From Zhengitettix transpicula (Eukaryota; Arthropoda; Insecta; Orthoptera; Tetrigidae), in contig CM073592.1 in NCBI GenBank assembly GCA_037074705.1, forward strand, positions 30,166,629 to 30,230,628: DNA of 64,000 nt. Direction: 5' to 3'. The position numbers and the translations under genes are program-made. The notes beneath the pieces were generated by a model. The model searched no databases. It saw only the letters and a list, made by a program, of their open reading frames with translations, and had not been told where the DNA came from. Each line of letters begins with the position of its first letter. Within the stretch, counting starts at the first letter, position 1. Shown here one piece after another: positions 51,689-63,253 of this stretch.

Positions 51689-51958
51689 ATTATAAGTTTA
51701 GTTGTACGAAATATTGTAGATGTCGTACGTTGTTTGTAGAACTAAAGTTAATTTTTCTTAATATCTTAAATGAACTCCATCCGGCAGTAGTTCACATACC
51801 ACCAGCAGCTTTTGCCATAGTCTAAGGATATAGGAATTACAAATTATTCCCGTTTAGTGGAGAGCGTGTGACCTGATCTTGGGAAGGAGATATTACGTTT
51901 AGGTTCTCTCTTTGTCTGGCTTTATGGGAATAAAATCTTGGTCTTGTATAGCTGTTAC

Positions 51959-52093
51959 CTGGTATGGATTTTCCGAGTTCCAAGTACTCCTGCACCGATG
52001 GGCTGAGAAATCCTGGAGGGATGATGGCCTCTGGTTTGGGAACGTTCCTGTCCTCTGGATCCACGGCGCGGGGACGTTTCACTCGCAGGCCCC
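51959..52093 (-). CDS. Gene B internal coding exon
   Basis: A 135-nt exon, acceptor GAATGTTTCAG and donor ATACCAG|GTAACA, phase 1 in and out. It encodes GLRVKRPRAVDPEDRNVPKP, then EAIIPPGFLSPSVQEYLELG and KSIPG. The split Gly codon continues as RPGTDYP in the exon at 44304, giving a smooth ...SIPG-RPGTDYP junction of the kind that precedes CPAP1 chitin-binding domains. Residues before this exon, including a signal peptide, must come from an exon further right. The basic KRPR could be a processing site; that is inference. Confidence 0.9.
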
Positions 52094-52169
52094 CTGAAAC
52101 ATTCACAAACATGCTATATATTGGCCGTACTATGTCAAATAAATCATATTTCTCACTACTACCAGCTTT

Positions 52170-52658
52170 CAAACTAATAAAAATCAAAAATGAGGATATA
52201 TAAAACCATGATTAGGCCAATACTATGTTATAGAAGTGAGGGCTGGACACTAAACAAGAAAGAGGAGATAGCGATTAACATCTTGGAAAGAAAGATCCTA
52301 AGAAGAATTTGGGGCCCAAAAAATGAAAATGGCATATGGAGACACAGATATAATAAGGAAATATATTACCTATATAAAGAACCAAGCATCGCAAACTGGT
52401 ATTAGATTAAAGTGAATGGAATGGATAGGACACGTGCAACGCATGGGAAAGGAAAGGCAATATACAATGATATGGGAGGTAAAAGAAAGGCAGGAAAACC
52501 AAGAAACAGATGGATAGACGAAGTAGAAAAAGACATAAAAAGGATTATGGATTTGAGGATCTGGAGGAGAATAGCTTTAGACAGAGAAGTTTGGAGGAAG
52601 CTACTACTGGAGGTCGAGGCCCGATATCGGGCTGTGGAACCATAGAAGAAGAAGAATG
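52170..52658 (+). mobile_element. 5'-truncated LINE relic
   Basis: The plus strand begins near MRIYKTMIRPILCY and continues with WTLNKKEE, ILERKILRRIWGP, WIGHVQRMGKERQ (second frame) and GKPRNRWIDEVEKDIK (third frame). It ends at ARYRAVEP, stop and an (AGA)n tail (52644-52657). At least two frameshifts and one in-frame stop. It lies about 80 bp from the gene B exon, in the upstream intron and in antisense orientation to the gene. Confidence 0.85.
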
Positions 52659-52659
52659 T

Positions 52660-53757
52660 AATGGAAACATCTGCAAATATAACCTGTCCAATCGGATCAT
52701 TGGGTCGACTGAGCTAAACTCTTAATAATCATGAAAAAGGTGAGAGTAAAAAAAAATTAAAACTCATAATTGAAAGCTGGTATAATTAATATTTTTTCTC
52801 TAAATAAAAAAAATATTAGCGCGACATGTTCGTTTTATTTGCGTGTATTTATTCTGCCAAATAAAAATGAAGAATTGTATACTGGAAGGAGATGTATATA
52901 GCATATCGACTAAGAAATTTCTGTGAAGAATAAAATAATCTATTTTAAAAGAGGAAGCTGAAATTGTTTTGGAACAACTCTGTGGACATGGCGTTAAACA
53001 CAATACTCAGTAATTATTATCAAATGAAAGTTACACATAATGTACAATTCTTCAATTTTGAAGAAATTTTGCGTGTCAATTGAGATTTCACAAAAAAAAT
53101 AGTATTTATTTTTCTAGGAGGTTCTGCATAGTTCAGTCAGACCAAACTTGGACCTGAACGTCGTCGAGCCTGTCACTTGTCATTAATATCGGTCGTTTTC
53201 GAGATGAGACGGAGGAGACTTTTAATTTGATATATACTGAAGCTGGGTGATTTGTATTATAAATAAATTAAATGATATTTGACTACTTATTATTTCTAAA
53301 CGGTTATGGTATGTTGTGTTGGGGTACGAGCGCAGCAGCCGGATGCCGAGAAGGCAAGGCCACGACGCCCACTCTTACGCGCCAAGAGACGCCCTTCCAG
53401 ACTCACGGTCCATCGCAGCTTTCTCTTCCCGCAGCACGCACTCCGAGAAAGTGCTGCGCTTCATCGCACTTATTAGCTCTTTCTTCAGTTTGTTTGTTAC
53501 TCAGCCACCGCGTGTCTGCCTCTTAAAAATGAAACCGAACTGGGCGATCTCACTTCAGCGATAACAATGGTTGCATCCATAATAAGGCTCTTTAAACTGA
53601 TTGGTCGATTCTGGAATACTGGGCAATCCTTACTAAGCGGAAAAGCCTTGCTTAGCGTACAGAATAAGGGAAAAAATAGTCTGTAGAAAGGCGTGGGCGT
53701 TGCATGAATTGATTGAGCGAGACTGTCAGGGGACACGGCGAGGTTTTACTCATTATT
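52660..53757. other. Gene B upstream intron or 5' region
   Basis: AT-rich, with a GC-rich patch at 53325-53470. On the minus strand the patch has a donor-like GACC|GTGAGT (53407/53406, phase 1 if read from ATGGACC) and a CCAAT box upstream (GACCAATCAG, about 53600). It could be a 5' exon of gene B, but the reading frame before it has no signal peptide. No firm gene. Confidence 0.3.
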
Positions 53758-53938
53758 AAAATGAAAAAATTTACGTCTGATAGAAAATAATGAATAAGAA
53801 AGATAGCCAATACAGACAAAAGAAGGGTAATATAAATGCCACACAATGTTTCTGGGATCCTTGTCCCTTTCGTCAGGTGCTAAGAAGAGCCTAGAGCGAC
53901 ACAACTGCACCGGTCAGTTGACAACACTCAAAAGCCTC
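53758..53938 (-). repeat. Foldback/hammerhead family, copy 7 (single arm)
   Basis: One full arm, reverse oriented, from AAAATGAAAAAATTTACGTC to CAGTTGACAACACTCAAAAG. The minus strand (53880 to 53841) keeps GCACCTGACGA, AAGGGACAAGGATCCCA and GAAACATTGTGT. Stem II here is GGGA/TCCC (four perfect pairs), better than in copy 5, while the second pair of stem III is lost (C with A). Confidence 0.88.
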
Positions 53939-54948
53939 GATTTGGAATTAATTTGTAACTAATTACGTATATAGGATATATAAAGTATTTTCTTGAATAG
54001 GTTGATGAAGTTAGTGGCCCGCTGTATAGGAAGAGGATCGAAATTTCATTTGATACCCGTCCGGCATGCTTGAAACATTTGTGGGAGAAACGTTACAACA
54101 GTAAATGTGTTTGCGAGAAGTGTCATTTTAAGGTACTATCTCATCAGTAAATTGATGTCCGGAATACTATAGGTGATAATTTGTAGTATCGTCTGACGTG
54201 GAAAATTTTATTTCGGTGGTGTCGAATCTCATTCGTGATCGTCTCTTAAGCAGTTGTATTTGTGCCAGCAGATGTTGCGAAATTGATTCCAAGAACTTTT
54301 TCGTCCCCCGCCTCAAATCCAAAATTCACGGTAGACCCTCAATTTACACGCTTTAGAAATCACATTTGGTTCTGCGACCAACCCTGAGTTTCTTGAGAAG
54401 TGAAAGTGATCATTATCAGCATGAGACTCGGAGCAATCCCACAGCCAAAGGCCAACAATTTCAGCGCTTTCAGCCTTCAGGGCTTCACAATGATGACTCT
54501 TGGCTTCCAGAATATCTCCAAGATTCGCGTGTAATTGCAGTAATACTAAGTCTGTTTTTTACGTGTGCTCACTTTCTTCGTAGAAGACCAAAGAACTGGG
54601 ACCAGTGCTTCGTTGACGAATTGATATTTGGGAAAATGCTGAACGATGCGAGCTATTTTCGTCCTATAATGTAAAGGAACGTCGTCAAGACCATTTTGTA
54701 AATTAATAACAGAATTTTACAAAATCTTTTTTTTACCAATATCGTATCATTCCGCATACGTACGAGGCTAACAGACGCATGACATCTTGTTTATGCTTAA
54801 ATTCAAGGTGCCGCAGTAGATTAACACGGAAATAAAGATAAACGGCTGCATTTATTTATTCATATTTTATTAATTCAGAAAATATTCTTTATTATGTTTC
54901 AGACTGCCTCAGCGCGTGTTTTATGGAAGTACGATACATTAATTTATG

Positions 54949-55065
54949 ATTAATAAGAAAAATAGCCAAATGCAGATAAAAGAAGTGATGATATTTTTGT
55001 ATTGTCTGTATTTGGCCAATTTTCTTATTATTCATTTTCAAAACAGAGTTATATTTTTCATTTTA
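54949..55065. repeat. Foldback/hammerhead family, copy 8 (ends only)
   Basis: Only the outer ends remain: AATAAGAAAAATAGCCAAAT ... AAAAGAAGTGATGATA joined to TTGTCTGTATTTGGCCAATT ... TTTTCATTTTA. The central half with the ribozyme-like core is deleted. Confidence 0.75.
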
Positions 55066-55069
55066 CGTA

Positions 55070-58000
55070 TATACTACTTCTAGGAGTATTCGTTATGGTA
55101 GGCTACCAAATGTTGTCAATACACGCCGCTTCGAAAGACAGATGACTCATATAGACATGCCAAATACTCAGGTATTCATGCAGTAACCTCTTAATTACGG
55201 CTCAAGACGCAAAGTAGTTTACTGTTTGAAAATAATCCATCACTCACAGGTCATTTAGTGAAACTGACATCAGACAAACTAGACTGTACGTCAGCCGCAA
55301 CTTTTGCGCACTTGTCTTGAAGATTTGTCACTTTCGCTTGGTTCTGCAAATAAAAGGAAGAATGATATCTTCGTGACCGTGACAGTAAAAATTCTTGTTG
55401 GGACCTCTTGGGCGCATCTTTAATGTCAAGGCAAACGACTTTAGTCTGGTAACGCTTGAACACCTGCAGCGAATTCACTTTGTACTATGAGGGCTAATTC
55501 ATTCATTATATTTATGGTTTGTTTCATAAATTTCTGGTAAACCAGCTTTCTCATTTGTTCAGGTCGTTGACTCCTCTTTCATCACACGAAAATTTGTGGG
55601 GGAAACGCGTCTCATGTAGGATAATGGCTACGGACAGAATAAAATAATTTGTGAATGTTGACTGTCTTTCATTTCATGCAAAATGCTCCCTCCTACGCGG
55701 ATCAATCCGGCAGCATCTTCGTTATTACGGTCTGTTTATGATCCATTCTTCTCATCTTTATTCGTTCCAATACGTCCGTCGTGTTTCCCCTCACTAACAT
55801 GCTTCTTCAATTTTTTTTTCAATACTTCTTGTATCACCTTCGTGCGATCATCGTCAGAATCGTTGTCCACGTTTTCGTTACGTAATTCAAGGGTTCAAAA
55901 TTGATCAAACAACTATTTTGTTTCAGGGTCACGTAAAAATAACGTCCAGATGTTTTTTATTAATGTCACTCGTTGATTTTACAAGTCGGCCAACAACAAT
56001 ATGTTGCCTTGATTGTTGTACCTGGTCCGTTGTTTGTTAATACAGACGATATCCAATAGTAGTCATAACTAAGGCGCGACTTGTATCTGATTACTACGAA
56101 GGACGAGGTTATTCTTAGTTCTCGTGTGCAGACATTGTCCTATGAAAAGTCAAGCCCAGAAAATTTAGTCCTTAGTTTCGCTCTTATTGCTTAAAGAGAC
56201 AAATGAGAGTGGTTGGAGTGTTGTTCGCTTTTCCAACCATCAGCTGGCCAGACTAAATTACATTCGTGATGGAGTGGAAACCTTGTCCTTGGCCAACTGG
56301 TGCGGGATTCCCTACGTTTTCCAATTGAACTTCCGTTAAAATATGTGGCCCATCGCTTGGAATGTCCTTTAACCGCCTTCTCCTTATTAACTCTGTACCT
56401 ATTCCTCGAGCTGACGAAAGTATAGCTATTTGATCCTCGTCTGCCGAATTATGTGGCACCAATTGCTAAGACCACAAGAGATATTTCATCGGTTCGTTTG
56501 AACCACTAGAAAGCTACAACATATTTACATACTACGATAAGAAATCAGATACTTGTTGTGGTACAAACAAGAGAAAGGCGCGAAAAGCCGGACAGCTGTC
56601 TTTCTAGGGCTTGGCCAAATTCACTGAATCTACGTCCTTATGTGTGTACAGAGTCTTTCTCACTTTTTTCCAGAAGAATTTCCGGAACGTTAAACCTAAC
56701 TTCTTCATTTCATTATATCAGTTTTCCTCTCCTGTTCATTTCGTTCAGTTCTTTTTCTCCGATGTTTCTATCTCTCGCTTTCTTTCATTCATCTTTTTCT
56801 TCAGTTGTTACAGTTCTTATTTTGTACTTTTACTACATGTTAACCTATCGTATTCTCCATCATTTTACGCATTGTTAATAGATTTCGAATCCAGATTGTA
56901 TATATTAAAGTTCGAGTTTTGCGTGACGCCTGAAACCGTTCCGTATTGTATGTTCGCCTCGCCGTTTTCCGAAACGCACCACAGTCTCCAGATACTGCTC
57001 AAGGCTAATGATTGCGAAGGCCAGCGAATGGCTGTAATGGGAACGTAACGCAGCTCATACCAGATCCTGCTGAAAATAAGCACATAACTGGTCAGCTGAG
57101 AGCGACCCAACCAGTATCAAATTGGTCTGCCTACAAAAACACCGAGTAATGCTTTGCTTAGAATAAGCTTTCCTATCTCGATAATGTTACTTTAGTGGTT
57201 AATTAATTGTAGAGTCCATTTTTTTCCTTTCACCAAGTGTCCAATATCGCCCCACAAACTGCCGGGTGTCGAAACGCAACTAAGAACGCCAACACTTAGA
57301 AAGTCACTTAGACGTCGTATGTCGAGAAAACGCAACCCTCTTAAAGTCCTCGTGGGTGAACGAAAGTTCTCAGTGCTTTAAGGCACAGCGATCGTAATGA
57401 TTGATGGAGGAGTGAGGTAAGCGTTCTGTATCTGATCCAGATGTCTGCACGCTGGAGTGACGTGTGACCTGGTGGCCAATGTCCAGTGATACAAAAAAGG
57501 TTTCCAAGGCCAACTTCGCAACCTGGTGATGCCAATGTGGCGGAAGGTCTTGTAAAAATACTACCGCTTGCTGCTGACACAAACTAGTCAACCTTTAGGC
57601 GAGGCTCCTGGATATTAAGCGAATTCTAAAATGAAACCCTGGAGAATATAAGTAATATATCATTGATATATAGGAAGGAGGAAGAATAGGAAAAAACGTA
57701 GCCTATTTTAGAGAATAAAGATTTTTCAGTAAAAAAAAATGTCCACGTGACTAAGAAGCAGGACCCAAATTGGCTTGATACGATTGTATCACCTTCATCA
57801 TCAGCAGCAATATCAGGTCATTCTTCAGCATGTCCGCCATGTTGCATGTCACACTTATCGACAATTTTTGGTTCTATTAATTACCCGTCGCGTTTTTTTA
57901 GATTCTCAGCTCAATCTATCCAATGGACAACCGCCTGGTCTTGTGAATAGTACTTCCTACGACATGTTGCGACGTTTCTTACCCATTGGTGTAATTGTAT

Positions 58001-58559
58001 CCATTCATTTCTCTCAAGGTGACTTCGTGTGATTCCTAATATTCATCGTTTCGTACTACCATTTAATTTATAACATTTGCACGCCGAGGATGCTTTTCGT
58101 TTCAACTTTAGTGGCATCTTATCCCACCAGAGATAATATATACGTTTATATAAAATGCACACGTCTTAGATACACATAAAAGATTGTGCGTATCCGTCCT
58201 TGGCGGCCTATTAACTACTTTAAGTACCAATGATATTTCAAAATAATGGGTCATTAATGCAACGACAGTGCTGTTACGCGTAGCCAATAATGAAAACGTG
58301 TTTTGACTGTTCTCTATTAAACTCTCACTCTTGGTTTGGCAAAGCACATGGCCTACGTGTACTTGAAGTAGCAATAAAAAAATGAAAATTCATTTAAATT
58401 ATATTTTTGGTAAAAACACGAAGTTCCTTGGCAAATAGAGCAAAAATATAAGTACGGAAATTGCAGTACTGAAAGAATTGACAATCATTTGGTTCGTTTT
58501 CCCGCAGTCATGAGGAGACATTACTAATTATTATTCTTCTTAATTTAATTCTTTCTCGT
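55070..58559. other. Probable gene B 5' intron, no exon seen
   Basis: ORFs at 56611-57048 (plus, 145 codons), 56865-57110 and 57341-57591 (minus) show no firm domain. The last has a weak LPPHWHHQVAKLALETFF stretch reminiscent of a transposase DDE region, too decayed to call. Confidence 0.5.
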
Positions 58560-58586
58560 CAAGGAATCCTGCGGAGGTGGAAGAAA

Positions 58587-58637
58587 GCCTGCGAGAGAAA
58601 ATCCCTCGCAGGTTACCTGAGATTTTCTCTCGCAGGC
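58587..58637. repeat. Perfect 17-bp hairpin
   Basis: GCCTGCGAGAGAAAATC (58587-58603) and its exact reverse complement (58621-58637) around a 17-nt loop. It lies directly upstream of retroposon copy 3 and may be part of that family's 5' region. Confidence 0.8.
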
Positions 58638-58786
58638 AGAACCTTTTAGGAGAGATACGAAGGGGCTACCTTTGGGTATGCCTTTTCCTCTCCGTTTTTG
58701 AACTAAGGTTCCCACAAGCCGAGGCACCTCGGCCTCTTTTGAGAGGTGTATGTTCCGGGGTCGCAGACCTTGAGCATACGGTAAGA

Positions 58787-59140
58787 GTTGTTCGCTATTC
58801 CCATTAGAATAGTCGGCCAGCTGCCTCCTAAACTGGTCGAGGCACGGTGAATGGAATGCTGCGTCCCCACAGCTAACTCCTCTCCCGCTATCGGAAGGGC
58901 GTGGGACAAGTACCCAATGCCCGACCTACCTGATGCAGGTTTTTCTAGGGTTTTCCCTGCATTTCTTGGCGAATGCCAGGTAGGATCCTTAAAATATAGC
59001 CCGGGGGCCCTAGTTAACCCTTGGCTACCTTCCTCTACCCTTCCGCATCCCCCCTTTTAAATCCGTTTCCTATGCTATATGAGGGGAGTTGCCACTATGT
59101 GGATTACCCTATACATAGCCTGTCTACACCTCAAAAAAAA
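58787..59140 (+). repeat. A-tailed retroposon family, copy 3 (longest)
   Basis: From about GTTGTTCGCTATTCCC through AGTCGGCCAGCTGCCTCC, GGAAGGGCGTGGGACAAGTA, CCTGATGCAGGTTTTTC and AGCCCGGGGGCCCTAGTTAA to an A run at 59133-59140. The real 5' end may reach 58560, since the structured GC-richer DNA there is continuous with it. The three copies share a 3' end and differ in 5' extent. Confidence 0.85.
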
Positions 59141-59144
59141 TCTT

Positions 59145-60584
59145 TTTCGTTTAGGACGGGCGGTGTTTACTTTCAGATCTGTGAGACGATGAAGTGCGAC
59201 TTGTAAAGAGAAATTTACAGTTTCAATTTTTTTTCTACATTAAGATATGTATTACCTGTAAAGCGTTTATTTTTTTACGTTTAGTATATAGTGTAGTAGA
59301 CATCGATTAGCAAGTTGCGTGTTTATTTGTTACGTAGGTCGTTACCTTTGTTTTGGGTAAGAGAAGAAATCCGCAGTGTTCCGCCAAATAAAAATTCACG
59401 AGACCGTGGTACAACCGGAAACATTTCATAACTGTGTTACTTTCACCTCTGCCCTCCGCGAGAACCTCGATGCGCCACGTCCTTCCGCAAAAGTTCCCCG
59501 CAGCTACAACAGGCGTAGTACGCCCATTGTCTCAAAAGTAACGTAAATAAGAAATGCGACGAGAGCTGGTAAACGTCGTCTTTGAGTATTACTCGTAAGC
59601 TTGAACCTTGCGATCTGAAGCTGACGTTTCTGCGTTAGTCGAGGGATGCGTGCGTGCTTCGTGTTTGTGTTTACGTCTGCAAGGCGTATGCGGACAAGAA
59701 AGCGCTTCTTGCGTGCTTGTAGCGATTGGGGACAACTTTCTCCAACAACTTCCCCACAAACCCATCTCATTGCGGTGGGTGACCTTGCCTCAACCTCACC
59801 GTTCAAGTTCCCCCGATTTTCAGAGTTTTCACGAGTTAAATTAACCTAGAATTTAATTTTCAAGAATTCACCACTGTATGTCAACACTGCTGTTTCCATC
59901 TGTCAACAAGCCATAGCTCTCCGTGGCCGTTCCACCTCAATCCGGTCCCCAACTCACTTTAAATTCCACAGATAGGTTAGTGTCCTACCACCATTTCTGA
60001 CAACTATCAGACATTTTTTTCCCCGTTCGAAAAGTTGTTTTCAGAATTTTTTGCTCCGTGATAAATTGATCTCTTAAATACACTCTCAGCTTGGTAGACA
60101 ACCGGCATAAATCTCTTTAAATTATTTCCAAAACTTTTTATGACTTTCAAAACTAAAATATAGTTGGATCAAACATCTGCAACTAATTTAATTCTATTAA
60201 TTTCTTATTTAACGGACGCGCAGTTCAGTGTCTACCTGCAAACCTTTTTAGAAATATAATTCGTGTTCCAGAGTCTAAAAAAAGAGTCTAATTTATCTAT
60301 ATAACGTTTCTTATAACAGACAATAGGTGCATGACACTTTACGAAGCAAGTGTTAAATCTTCTCAACAGTTTTCCTACGGACTGGAGAAATTATTTTTTT
60401 TGTAACTCCACATTCTAGCTGAAAAGGCTGTATATTAAAAGCGTTTAGTTACGTATACAGAATTATTTTTAATATTAAGTTTTGTTCTTTTATTGCTTTT
60501 TCTTATTATTATTAATTTGAATCCTAAAATCATGTTTTTGGAATTGTGTATCTTTGTCTTCAGTTTCCGGTTTCTACAACAACA

Positions 60585-60586
<2 letters not shown>
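59145..60586. other. No gene seen
   Basis: A GC-richer patch at 59400-59840 has overlapping ORFs on both strands (59504-59806 minus, 59608-59849 plus) without recognisable domains. Confidence 0.5.
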
Positions 60587-60587
<1 letters not shown>

Positions 60588-60632
<45 letters not shown>

Positions 60633-61251
60633 AATAATGACTAATAAATGATAGAATTTTAATTAAGCTGCACGTTGGAGTGCCAATTTGTATTGAGTAA
60701 CTTTAAAATGATCGGTTGTTTTAATTTTAAAAAATAAAGATGTAAAATATACAAACAAATTAATTTATTAAAGGAAATTATTTAAATCACATTACATATT
60801 AATACTTTACAATAATACCACGGCCCGATCACCGGGCCTTCAAGAAAGAATACTTATTAAACAATCAAAATCACAAAGCTATCAAGACATTAATTTAAAT
60901 AATCAATAGAACATTACAATACAAAATATGATATATGAAATTTAAAATCTGAACTCGGAAATCTGACGATAATATCATTGATGAAATATTGAAGCAAGTA
61001 GTATAGTAATATGTGCATGCAATATTTTGCTATTTTTTGTGTGTACGTGTGAAATTTAGAGTGTGATAAAGAGAAATAGTTGTAATAATTAAATGTGATT
61101 TAAATATTTTGCTTTTATAAATTAATTTGTTTGTATATTTTAAATCTTGATTTTTTTTAATTAAAACATCCGATCATTTTATCTTAAATTACTACGAATT
61201 GACGCCTCAACGTGGCGATTTAAAATTGGTTAAAAAAGTAAACCACCAACC

Positions 61252-61312
<61 letters not shown>
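60588..61312. mobile_element. Inverted-repeat element with LTR/primer-site-like ends, bracketed by (TA)n
   Basis: Two arms of about 120 nt (60670-60796 and 61098-61215) are reverse complements. Shared blocks are AAAATGATCGG(T/A)TGTTTTAA and AAATATACAAACAAATTAAT. Each arm ends in CACGTTGnnGnGnCAATT(T/C)GTA, a diverged form of the tRNA-Lys primer-site junction at 39369-39390. Long AT runs flank it (60590-60630 and 61256-61311). The centre is AT-rich and non-coding. It looks like two LTR-type ends joined head to head, or a non-autonomous element with long terminal inverted repeats. Confidence 0.65.
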
Positions 61313-61317
<5 letters not shown>

Positions 61318-61319
61318 AT

Positions 61320-63165
61320 ATACTCACTCTTCTACCTCTTACTACATCCGTGTCCATAACCTAAGGTGAACCTTGAATTGCAGATCGAGTGCTGAGGAAC
61401 TTTGTTTGTCATAAATAAGTGTCACAGCAATGGAATCGGTACAGTAATCGTTTGTGAAAACTACATTAAAATAAGAAGTAATATATTTTTCCAGCAAGTT
61501 TTAAGAAAATATATTAGTAAATTGATAATGCAAATAATGGACGTGCTTTGCAGAGACGATTCCTATCTCGCTCAGTTGAGAAGACATTTAATACATGTTG
61601 TTTTTTCATTTGTTATTCTGTTAACATATTCAGCAACTGTGAATGAAGTCGTCGTGTTAAAACGCTAAGAAAATTTTTTAAAATGCTCAGTGACGCCGTC
61701 AATAATTATAAAACCGGAGTCTCTGGAGTTGTGTGTCTGTTAATGAGGGTAACCAAGGGTTTTGCCCTGATTATAAATATAAGGCACGCGATCTGAATGC
61801 CTTGCCCTTATCGTAGAGATACGAGTGTGCTCGTGGCACAACACTGCGAGGATTGCGCAGTAATGTCGTGTCTGACCTCTTACCGATCAAACACATTAAG
61901 GACAAGACGGGGAGCCGTCTACACCCTTTCCCAAATGCCAACTACGAGGATCTGTTGGTCTGCAGTTCTCAAGGAAAGCACTGCAAGAAGCCGGAGTTTC
62001 CTTCCCACGGTATGCACCTCAAATAGGAACGAACTATCAAAATATTACAAAAGCTAAGGACACTTTCGGCGATTCAAGAGTTTCAATTATACATACATGA
62101 TGTTCAGATATTTCTCAGAAGTAATTTTAATTTCAAGTATTAGTGTGCGGACTTGAACCGAAAACGAACAGTTTACTTCTGCAAATGTTCAATAAATTGA
62201 TTAAATACTTGGACGTTTGAGAAGCGAGTAAATAATATAACAAGACAAAATGTTGACTCAAAAAATATGAGTCACTGCATGAATATAATCATGGAATTGC
62301 ATATCTATATATATATAAAAATCAATTCGAGCATCGTGTTTCCGGTTGTTACAAATAACTGAGAATAGTTTCGCCTGTAAGTTATTCAATGAAAATCGAA
62401 TAGCGTTTACATAATTGATTATACACAATGGAATCTATATTTGAAGCTTTTTCGGGATTTTTATGATTGATGTTTGCAAAGATATTTTTATAAATATAAA
62501 ATATTATTTGAAAATTGGAAAAATATTAAGAACTTTTTATAGTAGTTAGATTTTTTTATTTAAAAAATATTATTAAATATAAGCATGAACATCCGTTTTG
62601 CTGTTATCTGAATGTCCAATTTTAGTTATGTGGTCATAGGTTGTTGCTTAAGAATTACTAGTACAAATGTGTTCTGTAAGGGAAATGAAATAAATTCCTT
62701 GTAAAATACAAATAAAAACTAGATAGTATAGGAACATGACATCTTATAAAATATTTTTTCACGTGCGTAATTAATAGATGTAATGGCGATGTATAGCAAA
62801 TATGAAGAAAAGAGGAGGATATAATTTATTATCTGAAATGTTAACTTGTCATGTAATAAACAAATATAATTATGGAAAAGTGGATTCGTGGCAAAAATAA
62901 AAAAAATCCCCCTATCCTCTCCATCCCAGTTGGGTGTAAAGAGAAGGATGAACATTAAAAAATTTTACAACCGCGCTGAGCCAAAGATTTTATTCATTTT
63001 TGCCGCGTATTATGGATTTTTTTTATTATTATAAATATGATGGCGTTTATGTAAAAATGTTTCGAATAATCCAGTAGTAACATCAAAAGACTAGATCAAG
63101 TTTGCAAGTTTTGAATAGCGTTGCGACTTCAACTGATGTGGATAGGAAGATATCGGAAATCGTCT
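61320..63165. other. No gene seen
   Basis: AT-rich, with short ORFs at 61402-61668 and 61797-62057 (plus). No recognised domain. A short AT run lies at about 62303-62318. Confidence 0.5.
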
Positions 63166-63171
63166 GCTTAC

Positions 63172-63253
63172 TTGCCGTTAATGTACCAAGTATTGTCAGG
63201 AAATGAATTCTGGGCGTTCCGACTATAAAGCAGTATTTAGACCGAGCTTTCAT
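63172..63253 (-). CDS. Candidate signal-peptide exon for gene B
   Basis: ATG (63253-63251) opens 27 codons, MKARSKYCFIVGTP then RIHFLTILGTLTA, ending at a good donor GGCAA|GTAAGC in phase 1. That is the phase required by the gene B exon at 52093, and joining would give ...TLTA-R-GLRVKRP. The hydrophobic part is short and interrupted, the intron would be 11 kb, and no promoter was recognised upstream, so this is only a candidate. Confidence 0.22.

Larger units (their letters stand above)
44305..51958 (-). other. Gene B intron (7.65 kb)
   Basis: A phase 1 intron with GTAACA donor and TTGCAG acceptor. It holds two foldback-family copies (45368-45557 and 51491-51688), a LINE scrap (48301-48395) and a tandem-plus-inverted repeat block (48584-50215). 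The stretches 44306-45360, 45560-48290 and 50230-51480 show no gene that I can support. Confidence 0.8.

Noticed and set aside
53407..53500. First exon of gene B in the GC-rich patch
   Set aside because: The donor phase fits, but the frame encodes no signal peptide and the promoter motifs are poor.
57341..57591. Possible DDE transposase fragment (LPPHWHHQVAKLALETFF on the minus strand)
   Set aside because: Only a few residues resemble the catalytic region and the frame must change to continue; too weak to annotate as a feature.
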